A program made the position numbers and the translations under genes. This document shows, in pieces, positions 8,327-17,699 of a stretch of 64,000 nt of DNA (position 1 is the stretch's first letter; every line of letters begins with the position of its first letter). The notes beneath the pieces were generated by a model. It was not told the DNA's origin. It saw only the letters and a program-made list of their open reading frames with translations, and searched no databases. This stretch comes from Streptomyces sp. NBC_00273 (GTDB lineage: Bacteria; Actinomycetota; Actinomycetes; Streptomycetales; Streptomycetaceae), in assembly GCF_036178145.1 (NCBI RefSeq), contig NZ_CP108067.1, positions 806,001 to 870,000 of the forward strand. The letters are read 5' to 3'.

Positions 8327-11005
8327 TCAGCCCGGCTGCTGGATCATCCAGTGCCGGGAGTCTGTGTGGTGGGTCCGCAGGAGGAACGCCAGGATTCCTG
8401 CGGACCCGTCGCTCCAGCTCGTCGAGACGTCCCCGTACTCGTTGGGGAAGACGACGTGGCCGGCGCGGTGGGCCCGTTCGGAGACGAGGAGGCGGGCCAG
8501 GTCCTCGGCCATCGCACGGTAGGCGGGGTCCCCGGTGGCGTCGGCCATGTCGAGGAGGAAGTCACCGTTCCCCGCCAGCCCGTGGCACTGGGCGAGAGCG
8601 GCACGGGACGCACGCTCGACGACGGCGTGGGTCGCGCCGCGGGCGAGATCGCCGAACCGTTTGTCCCCGGTCCGCTGCCAGAGGCGGACGAGGAAGGAGC
8701 CGATGCCCGCCGAGCCGTGGCACCAGTACGGGGCCGTGGGTACGTTCGAGGCCTGGGCGGGCCACTGGGCGGCTGGGCCGACCATGACGGCGTGGGCCAC
8801 CAGGAGCTCCCCCGCCGCGACGGCCAGCTCCAAGTGCTCGGAACGGTTGGAGATGGCGGCGGCGGCGAGGAGGAAGCAGCCGATGCCGGATGTTCCGTGC
8901 GCGAAGCCCAGATAGCGTTTGCCGGCCTCTTCGGAAACGGCTTCGGCCGGGACGGGCCAACTCACGCCGGACGGCTCGAGTTGTGCGGCGGCAGCCAGCC
9001 GGTCGGCTGCGTCGACGACCAGTTCGGCCAGGCGCGGGTCGCCGGTACGGTGCCACAGGTGGGCGGCGGCGAGGCCGCTGCCCGCGGAGCCGTGGGTGAT
9101 GTCGTGGCTGGGTGTCGACTCGAGCGGGGCCAGCGCCAGGTCCAGCGCATGGCCGGTGAGCACGCTGTCGTCGATGGCGCGTCCGGCTTCGTACAGCGCC
9201 CAGGCGGTTCCGCGGCCTCCGAAGTGCAGCCCCGGGCGTATGGAGCGGGTGTCGGTACGGGCGGCTATCCAGTGGCCCGCCGTGGAGATCACCTCAGGCA
9301 GCCGTGGGTCGCCGGTGAGCTCGAAGTACCGTGTCAGGACTGCCAGAACGCCTGCCGCACCTTGCTGCACGGTGCAGGGGTCGGTCTCTCCGGCCAGGGT
9401 GGACACGGGCCACAGCCATTGGTCGTCGGTCGGGGTCATCGAATCGACGAGGTGGTTCACCATCCCGGTGACCGCGGCCTGCGTCGCGGGGTGCGGGTCG
9501 GCCGTCGGCTCCGGCCCAGCGGCAGGACGCGCCGGCCGCGTCGGCTCCGTCTCGCGGAGTGCCTCGCGGGCCCTGGCGGGGTCCCAGCGCTCGCCGGGAT
9601 CGTCCTTCATCAGCCCGCGGATCATCTCCGGCAGGCCGTCCGGCAACCGCAGTGTTCCGGCGCAGGCGCTCAGCCACTCGGCGAACCGCTGCTCCGCGGG
9701 CCGGGTGGCAGGCTCCTCGGGCAGCAGGTTCGGTACCTTTCCGGCGAGGACGAAGCACACGGTGGCGCCGAGGCTGTAGTAGTCCGCGGTCGGGGAGACG
9801 GGAGCGCCCACCAGGCGTTCGGGGGCGCTGAAGCCGGGGGTCCCCACTTGGGTCGGGAGCGGGACGTCGTCCTGGAGGACGGCGAGCTCCAGGTCGATGA
9901 GGCGCAGTTCACCGTCGGGGCGGACCATGACGTTGCCGGGGGTGAAGTCCCGCAGTACGCAGCCGTGGGCGTGGGCCGCGGCGACCAGCTCCACCAGACG
10001 TCCGACCTGGGCCAGCGCGTCCGCTCGGTAGCGTTCGGCTCCGACGTCGCGGAGGCGTTCGGCGACCCAGGTGCGCAGGGGCACGCCCGGCACTTCCTCT
10101 TGGGCGAGGAACAGGTGCCCGCCCGTTTCGAACATCCCGAGCGGTTCCGGTGCCAGTCCCGTGCCCTTGAGCTTCTCCAGCGTCCTGGCTTCGGCCCGCA
10201 GCCAGTCGCGGACGTCGGATCCGGATGCGTCGCCCTCGACGTGCGGCCGGGCCTCCTTGATCACCACGGGGGCGTCGGTGGTGACGTCCGTGCCCCGGTA
10301 CACGCCGCCCTTGTTGGTGTGGCGGATCGCTTCCCGTACGGAGAACCGGCCGCTGAGCAGCACGGGGCCACTCGCCTTCTTCTCCTGTTGCGGCGGGAGC
10401 GGTACCGAGGCGGGGAAGGGGCTGACCGCCCAGGAGGGCGGAGAGTACTGACCGGTGCGCTTGTCTTCCACGGGATTGCCGTCGGGGTCCTCGATGCACC
10501 ACACCAGCAGGCCCTGCTCCGACAGCTGCCGCCGGCCGACGAAGGCGCCGTAGCGATAGTGCACGAGGCTGTGCGCGGCGTACGGCTGGTCGGACAGGAT
10601 CCGGGGACCGGCCAGTCCGGCGGTGGCCCTGTGCAGCTCGAGTGCTATTCGGGCCGCGTCGTCGTCGGAGGCCGGGTAGACGGTGATGAACTTGCCCGAG
10701 CTTCCCCGAGGCGTGGCACGGGAGTTGAGCGCGCTCACCTGCTCGAGGAAGCGGACGAACTTGAATCCCGACTCCTCGCGCAGCAGCACGCCGAGAGCCT
10801 TCGCGAGGACTTCCGGTGCGGAGGCGGCCGTCGCGGACACGTGCAACTTCCAGCCCTGCCGGCGTCGTGTACCCGACTCCGACTCGCGTACTAGGCGGCA
10901 CCACATATCGTCCGCGTCGATCGTCCAACGCGTGTCCGTGCCCGTGTCCTGTAGCGCCTGGCGGAGCAGAATTTCGAGGTCGACTTCGGTCGATTGACTC
11001 GTCAT
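8327..11005 (-). CDS. venL: Class IV lanthionine synthetase LanL (VenL-like)
   Basis: 892 residues from the ATG at 11005, which follows GAGAGGG; a longer frame upstream has no such site. Three domains are visible. The first ~200 residues form the OspF-like phosphothreonine lyase. A Ser/Thr-kinase-like domain follows, with a Gly-rich loop (GGVYRGTD), VVIKEA lysine, catalytic loop LRDFTPGNVMV and metal site LIDLELA. The LanC-like cyclase forms the C-terminal ~380 residues, with zinc ligands in YWCHGSAG (Cys) and AQCHGLAGNG (Cys-His). The enzyme phosphorylates Ser/Thr of the precursor core, eliminates phosphate to dehydro residues, then adds Cys thiols to close thioether rings. A zinc-binding cyclase separates class IV from class III. 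Confidence 0.96.
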   Translation of the reverse strand: MTSQSTEVDLEILLRQALQDTGTDTRWTIDADDMWCRLVRESESGTRRRQGWKLHVSATAASAPEVLAKALGVLLREESGFKFVRFLEQVSALNSRATPRGSSGKFITVYPASDDDAARIALELHRATAGLAGPRILSDQPYAAHSLVHYRYGAFVGRRQLSEQGLLVWCIEDPDGNPVEDKRTGQYSPPSWAVSPFPASVPLPPQQEKKASGPVLLSGRFSVREAIRHTNKGGVYRGTDVTTDAPVVIKEARPHVEGDASGSDVRDWLRAEARTLEKLKGTGLAPEPLGMFETGGHLFLAQEEVPGVPLRTWVAERLRDVGAERYRADALAQVGRLVELVAAAHAHGCVLRDFTPGNVMVRPDGELRLIDLELAVLQDDVPLPTQVGTPGFSAPERLVGAPVSPTADYYSLGATVCFVLAGKVPNLLPEEPATRPAEQRFAEWLSACAGTLRLPDGLPEMIRGLMKDDPGERWDPARAREALRETEPTRPARPAAGPEPTADPHPATQAAVTGMVNHLVDSMTPTDDQWLWPVSTLAGETDPCTVQQGAAGVLAVLTRYFELTGDPRLPEVISTAGHWIAARTDTRSIRPGLHFGGRGTAWALYEAGRAIDDSVLTGHALDLALAPLESTPSHDITHGSAGSGLAAAHLWHRTGDPRLAELVVDAADRLAAAAQLEPSGVSWPVPAEAVSEEAGKRYLGFAHGTSGIGCFLLAAAAISNRSEHLELAVAAGELLVAHAVMVGPAAQWPAQASNVPTAPYWCHGSAGIGSFLVRLWQRTGDKRFGDLARGATHAVVERASRAALAQCHGLAGNGDFLLDMADATGDPAYRAMAEDLARLLVSERAHRAGHVVFPNEYGDVSTSWSDGSAGILAFLLRTHHTDSRHWMIQQPG

Positions 11006-11971
11006 GCGCGTCCCTCTCAACGGCGAGAACCGCTGGTCAAAATATGCCTTCGGCACGAAGAAACGTACACCCTGAACTCGACGGAAGTTGCTTGGTTCCA
11101 CGAGCGCACAGTGTTGTTGCGATGAAAATTAGTGCAGTCCGGCGCAATGTGAGGCGCACAGATATCAACAGGCCAGAAATGCTCTACACGTTCGATGAAA
11201 TGGCTGGTTTCGCCAGGGGGATAGTTGTTTCGTTCCGAATCCCACAGGGCCTTCCACATCGATTCAGGTCAACTGCAGGAAACACTGACCCCAACTCCCC
11301 CAGCAGCCCCTTCACGTACGGCGACAGAGGGATCTGCTCTCACCTCAGTCACGACTGACCCCCTGGTTTAGATCGAACGATCAATTGAACATGAGCCACT
11401 TCCGCGACCACGGCGAAAGCTATCGGCCCGAACTCCCGCCGTACAGCCTCCCCCTCGCCCACGCCGCGGAGAAGAGTTCGATTCCGCCATTGCTCCAACC
11501 TGTGAAGGGGTGCGATTCAAGGCATCAACACCTCCGCGATCAGCAACGTGAGCTGCATCAACTCGCGATATTTAACGTTCAATGATCTTTCAGGGGTCGC
11601 CGGATAATGACTCAATTGGCGAATAGATGTTTTCCGGCTTCGATGATGCATCAGGCGACCTCTGATGTGGCCGATGCGGGCGAGGCGCGCGGTGCCGCGC
11701 ATGTCGGCCCGGGTCGAGCGCGGTGGGGCACCGGCGCACAACGGCGAACGTACGCCCGGTGGCGTGCGCCTGCGCAGCGGTGGGAGCGCAGCCGCCCGGG
11801 CCGGATCCGCGCACCGACGGATCCGCGCACCACCGGGGCGGGGAGACCGGGCGGGGGCATCGGGGCGGGGCATCGGGGCGGGGCGAGACCACGCCGGTCC
11901 CATCGAGCGGAGGACACGGGCCGGGCACGAGGGTCCTCTCCCGAGGAAAGGAGCGGCGCCCGCCCGCCGCG
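11006..11971. other. Intergenic region upstream of the synthetase gene
   Basis: No gene is supported in these 966 bp. The part nearest the synthetase (11006-11640) is clearly lower in GC than its surroundings and should hold the cluster promoter. A short palindrome GATCGAACGATC is at 11371-11382. The part next to the MFS gene (11680-11960) is very GC-rich and repetitive. I could not fix -35/-10 boxes. Confidence 0.5.
11803..11884. repeat. Direct repeats and G-run cluster past the MFS gene
   Basis: GGATCCGCGCACC occurs at 11803-11815 and again at 11819-11831. It is followed at 11834-11884 by at least six runs of four or more G, including a tandem CATCGGGGCGGGG. The G runs meet the simple pattern for an intramolecular G-quadruplex. 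The block starts 88 bp past the MFS stop, in its transcribed trailer. Confidence 0.6.
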
Positions 11972-13372
11972 TCAGACCCTGACGCGGCGCACGAGCACCG
12001 CCAGTGCGGCCGCCCCGAGCAACGAGAGCAGGGCCGCGGCACGCAGGACCAACTCGATGGCGGGGCCGTCGGAGGCCGCACTGCTTGCGGAGCCGCTGAT
12101 CACTTCCAGCACGGTGGAGGCCACGGCCACCGCCATGGCTCCGAGCAACACCAGCGAGGTCAGGACGAGTCCGGAAGCGGCGGCGAGCCGGTTCGCGGGC
12201 ACATAGGACTGGGTGGCCACATTGGTCAGTGCCCAGCCGAGGCCCACGCCGAGGCCGACCACGGCGAAGATCGCAGTGTAGAGGGCGAGCGAGGTGGCCC
12301 AGGTGAGGGCGAACAGGCTGACACCGCAGAGCAGCATCCCGGCGGCCATCAGCGATTCGGGGCGCGTGTGTTGTGCGAGGTGGCCCGCCCCGTAGCTGGC
12401 GGCTCCGGCCCCGACGGACAGGGACAGGAAGACCAGTCCGGAGTCGAGCGGGGAGAGCCCGCGGGCCTGCTGGAGGTAGAGCGCGGACAGCACCGCGACC
12501 AGGCAGTAGACGATGTTGGACAGCGAGCCGGCCAGCGTGATGACGACGAACGGGCGGTTGCGCAGCAGCGCGAGGTCGAGGAGGGGTTCGGCGGTCCGCC
12601 GCTCCAGTCGTACGAACACGGCCAGGAGCGCGGCCCCGCCGACGAAGCAGGCCAGGGTGGCGGGTGAGCTCCAGCCCCAGCGCTGGCCCTGGTCCACCCC
12701 GATCATGACCGCGCTCAGCCCGGCCGCGAGTGTGATGACCCCGGGGAGGTCCAGGCCCCCGGCGGCCTCCTCGTCCCGGGTCTCGGGGACGTAGCGCAGC
12801 ATGAGTACGGTGGCGGCGACGCAGAAGGGCACGTTCAGCAGGAACACGGCACGCCAGCTGACGTGTTCGGCGAAGGCGCCGCCGATGAAGGGGCCCAGGG
12901 CGGTGCCGATGGCGCTGAAGGCGAGGACGGTGGCGACGGCCCGGCCCTGGCGGGCGTCGCGGAAGTAGGCCGTCACCACCGCGACGGAGACGGGGAAGAT
13001 CAGGGCGGCCGTGCATCCCTGGACGACTCGGCCCGCAGAGAGCCACGCGGTGTTCTGGGCGGCGGCGCACACGACGGAAACCACGCCGAAGCCGAGCAGC
13101 CCGGTGATGAGGACGCGCCGCCGGCCGAGCAGGTCGGCAGCCCGACCGCCCGTGATCATGAGGGCGCCGAGAGCGAGCATGTAGCCGCTGACCAGCCACT
13201 GGAGGTCGGTGGTGGGGGTGCCGAAATCGCGGGCAATGACGGGGAGCATGAGGTTGAGGGCGAACCAGTCCATCTGCACGAGCAGCATGGAGATGGCCGC
13301 GGCCGCGATCACCGCCCGGTCGCGCCGGGAGAAGAGCCCCCGGCCCGGATCCGCCTGTGCGGATGTGCTCAT
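11972..13372 (-). CDS. DHA2-type (14-helix) MFS drug exporter
   Basis: 466 residues from ATG 13372. The first helix has the DHA2 marker QMDWFALNLMLPVIARDF, close to the D-x-T-x-V-N-V-A-L-P motif C-like N-terminus of EmrB/QacA proteins. Motif A follows as GGRAADLLGRRRVLITG, and motif C-like glycines appear in FSAIGTALGPFIGGAF. Hydrophobic segments continue to the end, consistent with 14 helices. Such proteins export drugs or secondary metabolites by proton antiport. It lies upstream of the lanthipeptide synthetase in the same direction, but 966 bp away, so a role in that cluster is only possible. The normal Asp-Thr is replaced by Asp-Trp-Phe in helix 1. No regulator gene is adjacent. Confidence 0.92.
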   Translation of the reverse strand: MSTSAQADPGRGLFSRRDRAVIAAAAISMLLVQMDWFALNLMLPVIARDFGTPTTDLQWLVSGYMLALGALMITGGRAADLLGRRRVLITGLLGFGVVSVVCAAAQNTAWLSAGRVVQGCTAALIFPVSVAVVTAYFRDARQGRAVATVLAFSAIGTALGPFIGGAFAEHVSWRAVFLLNVPFCVAATVLMLRYVPETRDEEAAGGLDLPGVITLAAGLSAVMIGVDQGQRWGWSSPATLACFVGGAALLAVFVRLERRTAEPLLDLALLRNRPFVVITLAGSLSNIVYCLVAVLSALYLQQARGLSPLDSGLVFLSLSVGAGAASYGAGHLAQHTRPESLMAAGMLLCGVSLFALTWATSLALYTAIFAVVGLGVGLGWALTNVATQSYVPANRLAAASGLVLTSLVLLGAMAVAVASTVLEVISGSASSAASDGPAIELVLRAAALLSLLGAAALAVLVRRVRV

Positions 13373-14005
13373 GCCACCGCCCGCCTTCGATCTCTCTGGC
13401 CATCGTGGCACCGCCCGGCGCGCCCGGCGCGCTCGCAGGCCCGGCGGCTCGTGCAGTACCCACGATCGGCGGTCCCGGCGGGCCGGCCGTTGGCGGCGTT
13501 CGTTCACCTGGGCTTGTCGTCGGGGTGGCCCGGTTGTGGCTCTCCATCCGGAGACGCCCCCAAGACTCCGTGCCGCGGCGTGTACGTATCCGGCAGCACG
13601 GGCGGTGAGGTACGGGCGAGCACCAGCAGGGGCGGTTCGCCGCCCGTTTCGGCTTCGGCGGCCTCCACCTCCTCCGCCAATCGGGGCATCCCCTACACCT
13701 GGAGCGCGGCCTCGACAGCGGCGGCGTCAGGAAAGCGCTGACCCCCGTTCGCTCCTTCGTGTCGGGGGCGAAAGGCAGCGGGCGGGGGCCCGTTCCGGCC
13801 GTGTCGGCGAGGAAGGCATCGCGTAGAGCAACGCGCCGTCCACGTGCCGCAGCCGGTGTACCTCAGCTGGCCGACTCCTGACGTCTGGGAGCCAGCCGCG
13901 GCGCCGAGTTCGCCGTCGCCGACAACTCCACCGCCACGAGCTCCAGCCGTAGGGCGTACGGGACCGGCACGACCGGATGGCCATGACGCTGACAGTAGCC
14001 CCCGG
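13373..14005. other. No supported gene
   Basis: A 61-codon minus-strand frame (13504-13689) is open but shows no known family or ribosome binding site. The part nearest 13372 should contain the MFS promoter. Confidence 0.4.
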
Positions 14006-14476
14006 TCAACGGTTGTTGGGGCTCAGCAGCGTGGCGGCCGCGGCGATGAAGGTGACGGATGCTTCCTTGGCTGCATGCCGCCGGGCGTCCAGCTCGGTCC
14101 GGTCGACGGCCTTGCGTAGCCCATACGTGGCATCTGCGGCCTGCTGGGCGGGGCCGGCCAGTTCGGGGACCAGGACCTGAAGGCGGATATGGGGCGCGGT
14201 GATGGCCGCCCGGGTGTCGTGGGACCTCGTCTGGGCCTCCAGCTGGTGCTCGGTGCCCGCATCGGTCAGGGCAAGACGCTCCCGATGGAACATCGCCGAG
14301 CGGTGCGCGTCCAGGGCGGCCGCGAAGTCGGTGACGGCGCCGAGCTGGTCCTGACGGTGGCTGTCCGCGCGCGACTCGGCGCGTGCGGTGCGTGCCGAAC
14401 GGTGCTGGAGGAGTCCGGCGGTCAGGGCACCGGCGAGGGTACCGAGCACGGCAACGATCGAAGTCCATATGGACAT
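14006..14476 (-). CDS. Hypothetical membrane-anchored helical protein
   Basis: 156 residues from ATG 14476, with AAAGGA about 12 bp upstream. Residues 3-22 form one membrane helix (IWTSIVAVLGTLAGALTAGLL), placing most of the protein on one side. The rest is a long charged helical segment (HRSARTARAESRADSHRQDQ and onwards) that looks like a coiled coil or helical hairpin. Similar proteins of unknown function are frequent on Streptomyces plasmids and chromosome arms. It stands alone, without an obvious operon partner. Confidence 0.65.
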   Translation of the reverse strand: MSIWTSIVAVLGTLAGALTAGLLQHRSARTARAESRADSHRQDQLGAVTDFAAALDAHRSAMFHRERLALTDAGTEHQLEAQTRSHDTRAAITAPHIRLQVLVPELAGPAQQAADATYGLRKAVDRTELDARRHAAKEASVTFIAAAATLLSPNNR

Positions 14477-15034
14477 CAAGTGTTGGGTCCTTTCGGGTAG
14501 TCGGTTTCGGCGGCGAGATCGGCGGATGGCCGGCGGCGAGGTACGCGACGCCTTCGGTGGCGGGGTTGCGTCTGCCCGCTCCGGACCTACCCTGGCAGCC
14601 GGTTTCCGGTGCGCCCCCCGGAACTCACCCACATGTTGCCCGCCGCTGACGGAGCGTTTCCAGCGGTGACCGACGAACGTTGCTGACTCGCGGCGGCGAA
14701 ACCAGCGGAAGCAGCATGAGGGGGGAGAAAGACGAGCAGGCCGGGGCGCCGCGCACGGAGCCCGTTGAAGGGCCGCACCGACGAGGGGAGCCGGAGCGCG
14801 TGGGCGAGTACCGCCCCGGCCAGAAGATCATTCTGCTGTTTGCGGCTCAAGCAGGTCGTCGAGGGCCGGTTCGCCCGCGACGCCCGCACCAGGGACCACC
14901 AGCTCCAAGAGGCACGCCGCCTCTCCATCTCCCGAAGACCGCCGCCGCCGGAGCTCGAGCCCGAGCCCGAGCCCGAGCCCGCGGCAGCTTCAACCGGCGC
15001 CGGGCCGGTTCCGACGAGGAGGCGTGCCTCCTGC
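14477..15034. other. No clear gene; hexamer repeat at 14951-14980
   Basis: A plus-strand frame around 14830-15000 reads LKQVVEGRFARDARTRDHQ then an (EP) tail coded by tandem GAGCCC repeats (14951-14980). Its beginning appears to continue in another frame upstream (GEYRPGQKIILLFA), which suggests a decayed small gene, but no family is recognised. Confidence 0.35.
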
Positions 15035-15910
15035 TCAGCGGCAGAGTCGGGCCGCCTGCTCCAGTTCGTCCGCCAGCAGCGCCGGGTCGCGGGGGCCGAT
15101 GTGCGGGGCGGCCAAGGACCGTACGCGGAACCGGTTGTTCGGGGTCGTCTCGTCAGCGTCCCGGATCATCAGGTCCTGGAGTGCCAGTGGGAGCGTACGG
15201 TCCTCGGTGAACCGCACGAACGTGCGCGGGATCCTGCCCCACTTGTGCGCCAGACCGCGACCGTCGGAGGCCCCGATCGCGGCCGACTCGTCCGGTTCGA
15301 GGATGTTGAGCATGGCCCTCACCTCGGCGTCGGAGTAGTCGGCCGCCATCGCCTCCTTGGCGATCTGGAGGAAGGCCGGATCGTTGCTCCGCCAGTTGAC
15401 CCGGGTGACCCCGAGCTCCGGCGGGGTGGGGACGGGGGTCATCCTGAAGATGTAGCTCGTGGCCGCTTCCGGGGTCTCCATCAACTCCCTCACCGAGGCC
15501 CGCTTCGACGGGCACAGGGCGGAGACGTACACCAGGTGCGAGATGAGCTCGGGCACCAGGTCGGCCGCCGCGTTCACGGTGACACCCCCCAGGCTCTGGC
15601 CGGCCAGGACCACCGGGCCGTTGCGGTGTGCCCGCCGCACCACCGCGGCCACATGTGCGGCACAGTCGGCCAGGGTCGTTCCGGCGATCGGCGAGGGCTC
15701 CGTGCGCAGCCGCTCCAGGTCCTGCGGCGCCTGGTACGAGAGCGGGAGGTAGGCGCCGGGGCCGTGGCCGGGCAAGTCGACCGCGACCACGCGGTGCCCG
15801 CGCAGGCCCAGTTCGGCCGCTACGGGAGACCAGCCGTAGGCGTTGCTGCCCGACCCATGGACCAGGACGAAAGTGACCGACGGATCGGCCGCATCCACTA
15901 AGTTACTCAT
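15035..15910 (-). CDS. Alpha/beta-fold hydrolase
   Basis: 291 residues. The oxyanion-hole motif HGSGSN is near residue 19, the nucleophile elbow is GQSLGG at about 104-109, and a likely acid and late His lie near the C-terminus (LAAPHIGP). The overall spacing is that of esterase/salicylate-esterase-like hydrolases of about 250-290 residues. The substrate is unknown. The ATG at 15910 is the only good start before a stop. It is transcribed alone, with no same-strand gene adjacent. The acid residue is not certain from the sequence. Confidence 0.85.
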   Translation of the reverse strand: MSNLVDAADPSVTFVLVHGSGSNAYGWSPVAAELGLRGHRVVAVDLPGHGPGAYLPLSYQAPQDLERLRTEPSPIAGTTLADCAAHVAAVVRRAHRNGPVVLAGQSLGGVTVNAAADLVPELISHLVYVSALCPSKRASVRELMETPEAATSYIFRMTPVPTPPELGVTRVNWRSNDPAFLQIAKEAMAADYSDAEVRAMLNILEPDESAAIGASDGRGLAHKWGRIPRTFVRFTEDRTLPLALQDLMIRDADETTPNNRFRVRSLAAPHIGPRDPALLADELEQAARLCR

Positions 15911-16124
15911 GAGTACATGCTATGTCCACGACTGCTGTGAGGTCGATACCCGTCCGCCACGCCTGACGGGACCATCCCGCATCGGGACCGACCCGAGGCC
16001 GGCGCGGAACCAAACCGGAGCCGAAACCCATCACTGGACATGTTCAGTGATGGTCTCTTGGGGTTCCCTGTCCACGCAGAACAGGCAGTGCACGAGGGGC
16101 CAGTGGCAGACCACTTGGTACAAC

Positions 16125-16298
16125 ATGGACTTCCAGGCCTCGCGAACAGAGGCGGAAGCGTGGCTGCGCGCCGCGTATCCCGACGCGTGGGTCTCACATG
16201 ACTGCGTCAACGCCGATCTGTGCTCGTGGCGGGTCGGCATCCGCTTCGAGGAGCGCGACTCCGCACACGTGCACGTCTCCGGGGGTACGTCGAACTGA
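16125..16298 (+). CDS. Possible small hypothetical protein
   Basis: A 57-residue frame from ATG 16125 (MDFQASRTEAEAWLRAAYPD, then WRVGIRFEERDS). The composition is protein-like, with alternating charged and aromatic residues and an amphipathic helix, and it could be the N-terminal part of an immunity-type protein. There is no clear Shine-Dalgarno site and the adjacent DNA holds a gene fragment, so it may itself be debris. Confidence 0.3.
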   Translation: MDFQASRTEAEAWLRAAYPDAWVSHDCVNADLCSWRVGIRFEERDSAHVHVSGGTSN

Positions 16299-16380
16299 CC
16301 GCATCCTGGCGGAGCGTGAAGGGAAAGCGGTCCCGGCCGCTGCGCAAAGCGCATGCTCTTCATCTCTCCCCGCCGCCCAA

Positions 16381-16704
16381 AGCTCCCTCGAGCTCCTGGG
16401 TACGGAGCCCATCGGCCTGTACCAGCTGCACAAACCCGACCCTGACGTGCCCTGGGCAGAACCGGTCGGTGCGCTGCGCGAACTCCTCGACGGCGGCACC
16501 GTCCGCGCCGCCGGCATCTTGCGCAGCTCCCTGGACGGCCCGTCCGGCCCGACCTCCGTCGGCACCGCCTTCCACCGCGTCGCGGCCGAGCGCGGCGTCA
16601 GTCCGCAGCAGATCGCACTGGCTTGGCTCCCGGCCCGTTCCCCAAACGTCATCCCGGTACCGGGGGCCAGCCGCCCGGCTTCGATACCGGGCTACGTCCA
16701 ATAG
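16381..16704 (+). pseudogene. Aldo/keto reductase remnant
   Basis: The frame first shows the middle of an aldo/keto reductase barrel: SLELLGTEPIGLYQLHKPDP (with the catalytic His of YQLHKPD) then VGALRELLDGGTVRAAGI. It jumps straight to the C-terminal helices HRVAAERGVSPQQIALAWL and the NADPH-binding VIPVPGASRPASI. The N-terminal third with the catalytic Asp/Tyr/Lys and about 80 residues of the central barrel are absent. This is a deletion-bearing relic, not a working enzyme. Confidence 0.8.
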
Positions 16705-16776
16705 GAGCCCGGTCGTTGGGCGGCTCCGGTAGGAATTTCGGTCGCGCCCCGGGTGCTGAGACGCCAGGATGCGGCC

Positions 16777-17520
16777 ATGGCTGACGAGCTCTTACTCATG
16801 CGTACCCGCGAGCTTTGGGCGGAGCTGGCGGGCGTACCAGTCGAGTTCGGTCCTTCAGGAGGGGCAAAGGTTGTGGTCGCGCCCGGGTCGCTGCGGTGTC
16901 CGCCATCGTGGACCGGGATCGTGCGGATCGGTGACGCCGCCCTCGTCACTGCGCCGAGCGTGCAGGCCGCCAGGATGGTGGACGACGCCACGCAGAAGAT
17001 GACCCACGAGGAGGTCGTTGACATCGCTCGTCTGCGTGCGCTGCTGCCCGTTCTCGATGTTCTCGGGCCAGCTTCGCTCTTCTATCTCGGCCGGGACGGA
17101 CTTCTTCCTGCGCATGGAGGAACCGAGGTCGAGCAGTTGCCCATCGGTGATCGCGGCCTGGCCGCGCTGCTGGCCCTGGCCGGGGAGGAGGAGGCCGGAG
17201 AGAGCGGTCTGGAGGACATCTCCTCCCCCGCGTTCTGTCTTCGCCGGGGCCATGAAGTGGTAGCCGCAGCCGGGTACCGGTCCCGGCCGCAGTCGGTCGC
17301 TCACCTGAGCGTGCTGGTGAGCCCGCACTGTCGGGGCCGGCGCCTGGCCCGGGCCGTGGCGTCCGCAGCAGTGGCCCATGCCCTCGGCGCTGGGTTGTTG
17401 CCGCAGTGGAGGGCGCGGCCCCATCCATCACAGCGTGTGGCGGTAGCTCTGGGGTTCCACGAATTGGGCGCCCAGCTCAGCGTTCGGCTCGGCGACGTCC
17501 CCCTCGACCAGGGCCGGTAG
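16777..17520 (+). CDS. GNAT-like N-acetyltransferase
   Basis: 247 residues from ATG 16777, which follows CCAGGA; an earlier start at 16753 lacks a site. The C-terminal half carries the GNAT core: a strand (VAHLSVLVSPHCRGRRLARAVASAAVAHAL) with the acetyl-CoA pyrophosphate-binding R/G-x-x-G/A pattern, then a final strand SQRVAVALGFHELGAQLSV. The N-terminal half is a separate domain of unknown role (PPSWTGIVRIGDAALVTAPS), as in other two-part Streptomyces acetyltransferases. The substrate is unknown. The region after it is transposase debris. Confidence 0.85.
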   Translation: MADELLLMRTRELWAELAGVPVEFGPSGGAKVVVAPGSLRCPPSWTGIVRIGDAALVTAPSVQAARMVDDATQKMTHEEVVDIARLRALLPVLDVLGPASLFYLGRDGLLPAHGGTEVEQLPIGDRGLAALLALAGEEEAGESGLEDISSPAFCLRRGHEVVAAAGYRSRPQSVAHLSVLVSPHCRGRRLARAVASAAVAHALGAGLLPQWRARPHPSQRVAVALGFHELGAQLSVRLGDVPLDQGR

Positions 17521-17699
17521 GGATGGAGCCTCTTCCGCGACTGCCATGTCGGTTGAGATCGGCGAGCCCGCGATTCTCAAACGGCATGGCGACGACGCAG
17601 GTCAGTACCGTGGCTCCCGCCGCTTGCTCAAAGCTGAGATTCCGCAGGCTTTACGGGTAGTGGCGGCCGGGGCGGGGTCGGGCAGTGGGTCGGTGATGC

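Noticed and set aside
6656..10894. A plus-strand frame of about 1400 codons opposite the lanthipeptide genes
   Set aside because: It is the antisense of LanL, the precursor and the exporter; its long openness follows from GC-rich codon use, and it has no recognisable domain.
11385..11585. A 66-codon plus-strand frame upstream of the lanthipeptide synthetase, considered as a second precursor
   Set aside because: No leader-like helix, only one Cys near the end, and no good ribosome binding site.
11517..11660. A minus-strand frame ending LTLLIAEVLMP, considered as a peptide gene
   Set aside because: No ribosome binding site, no conserved features, and it continues a shadow frame of the MFS gene.
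13504..13689. A 61-codon minus-strand frame
   Set aside because: No family, Pro-rich, and no start signal.
14765..15901. A plus-strand frame over the alpha/beta hydrolase
   Set aside because: Most of it is antisense to the hydrolase; only the part before 15000 could be debris of a real gene.
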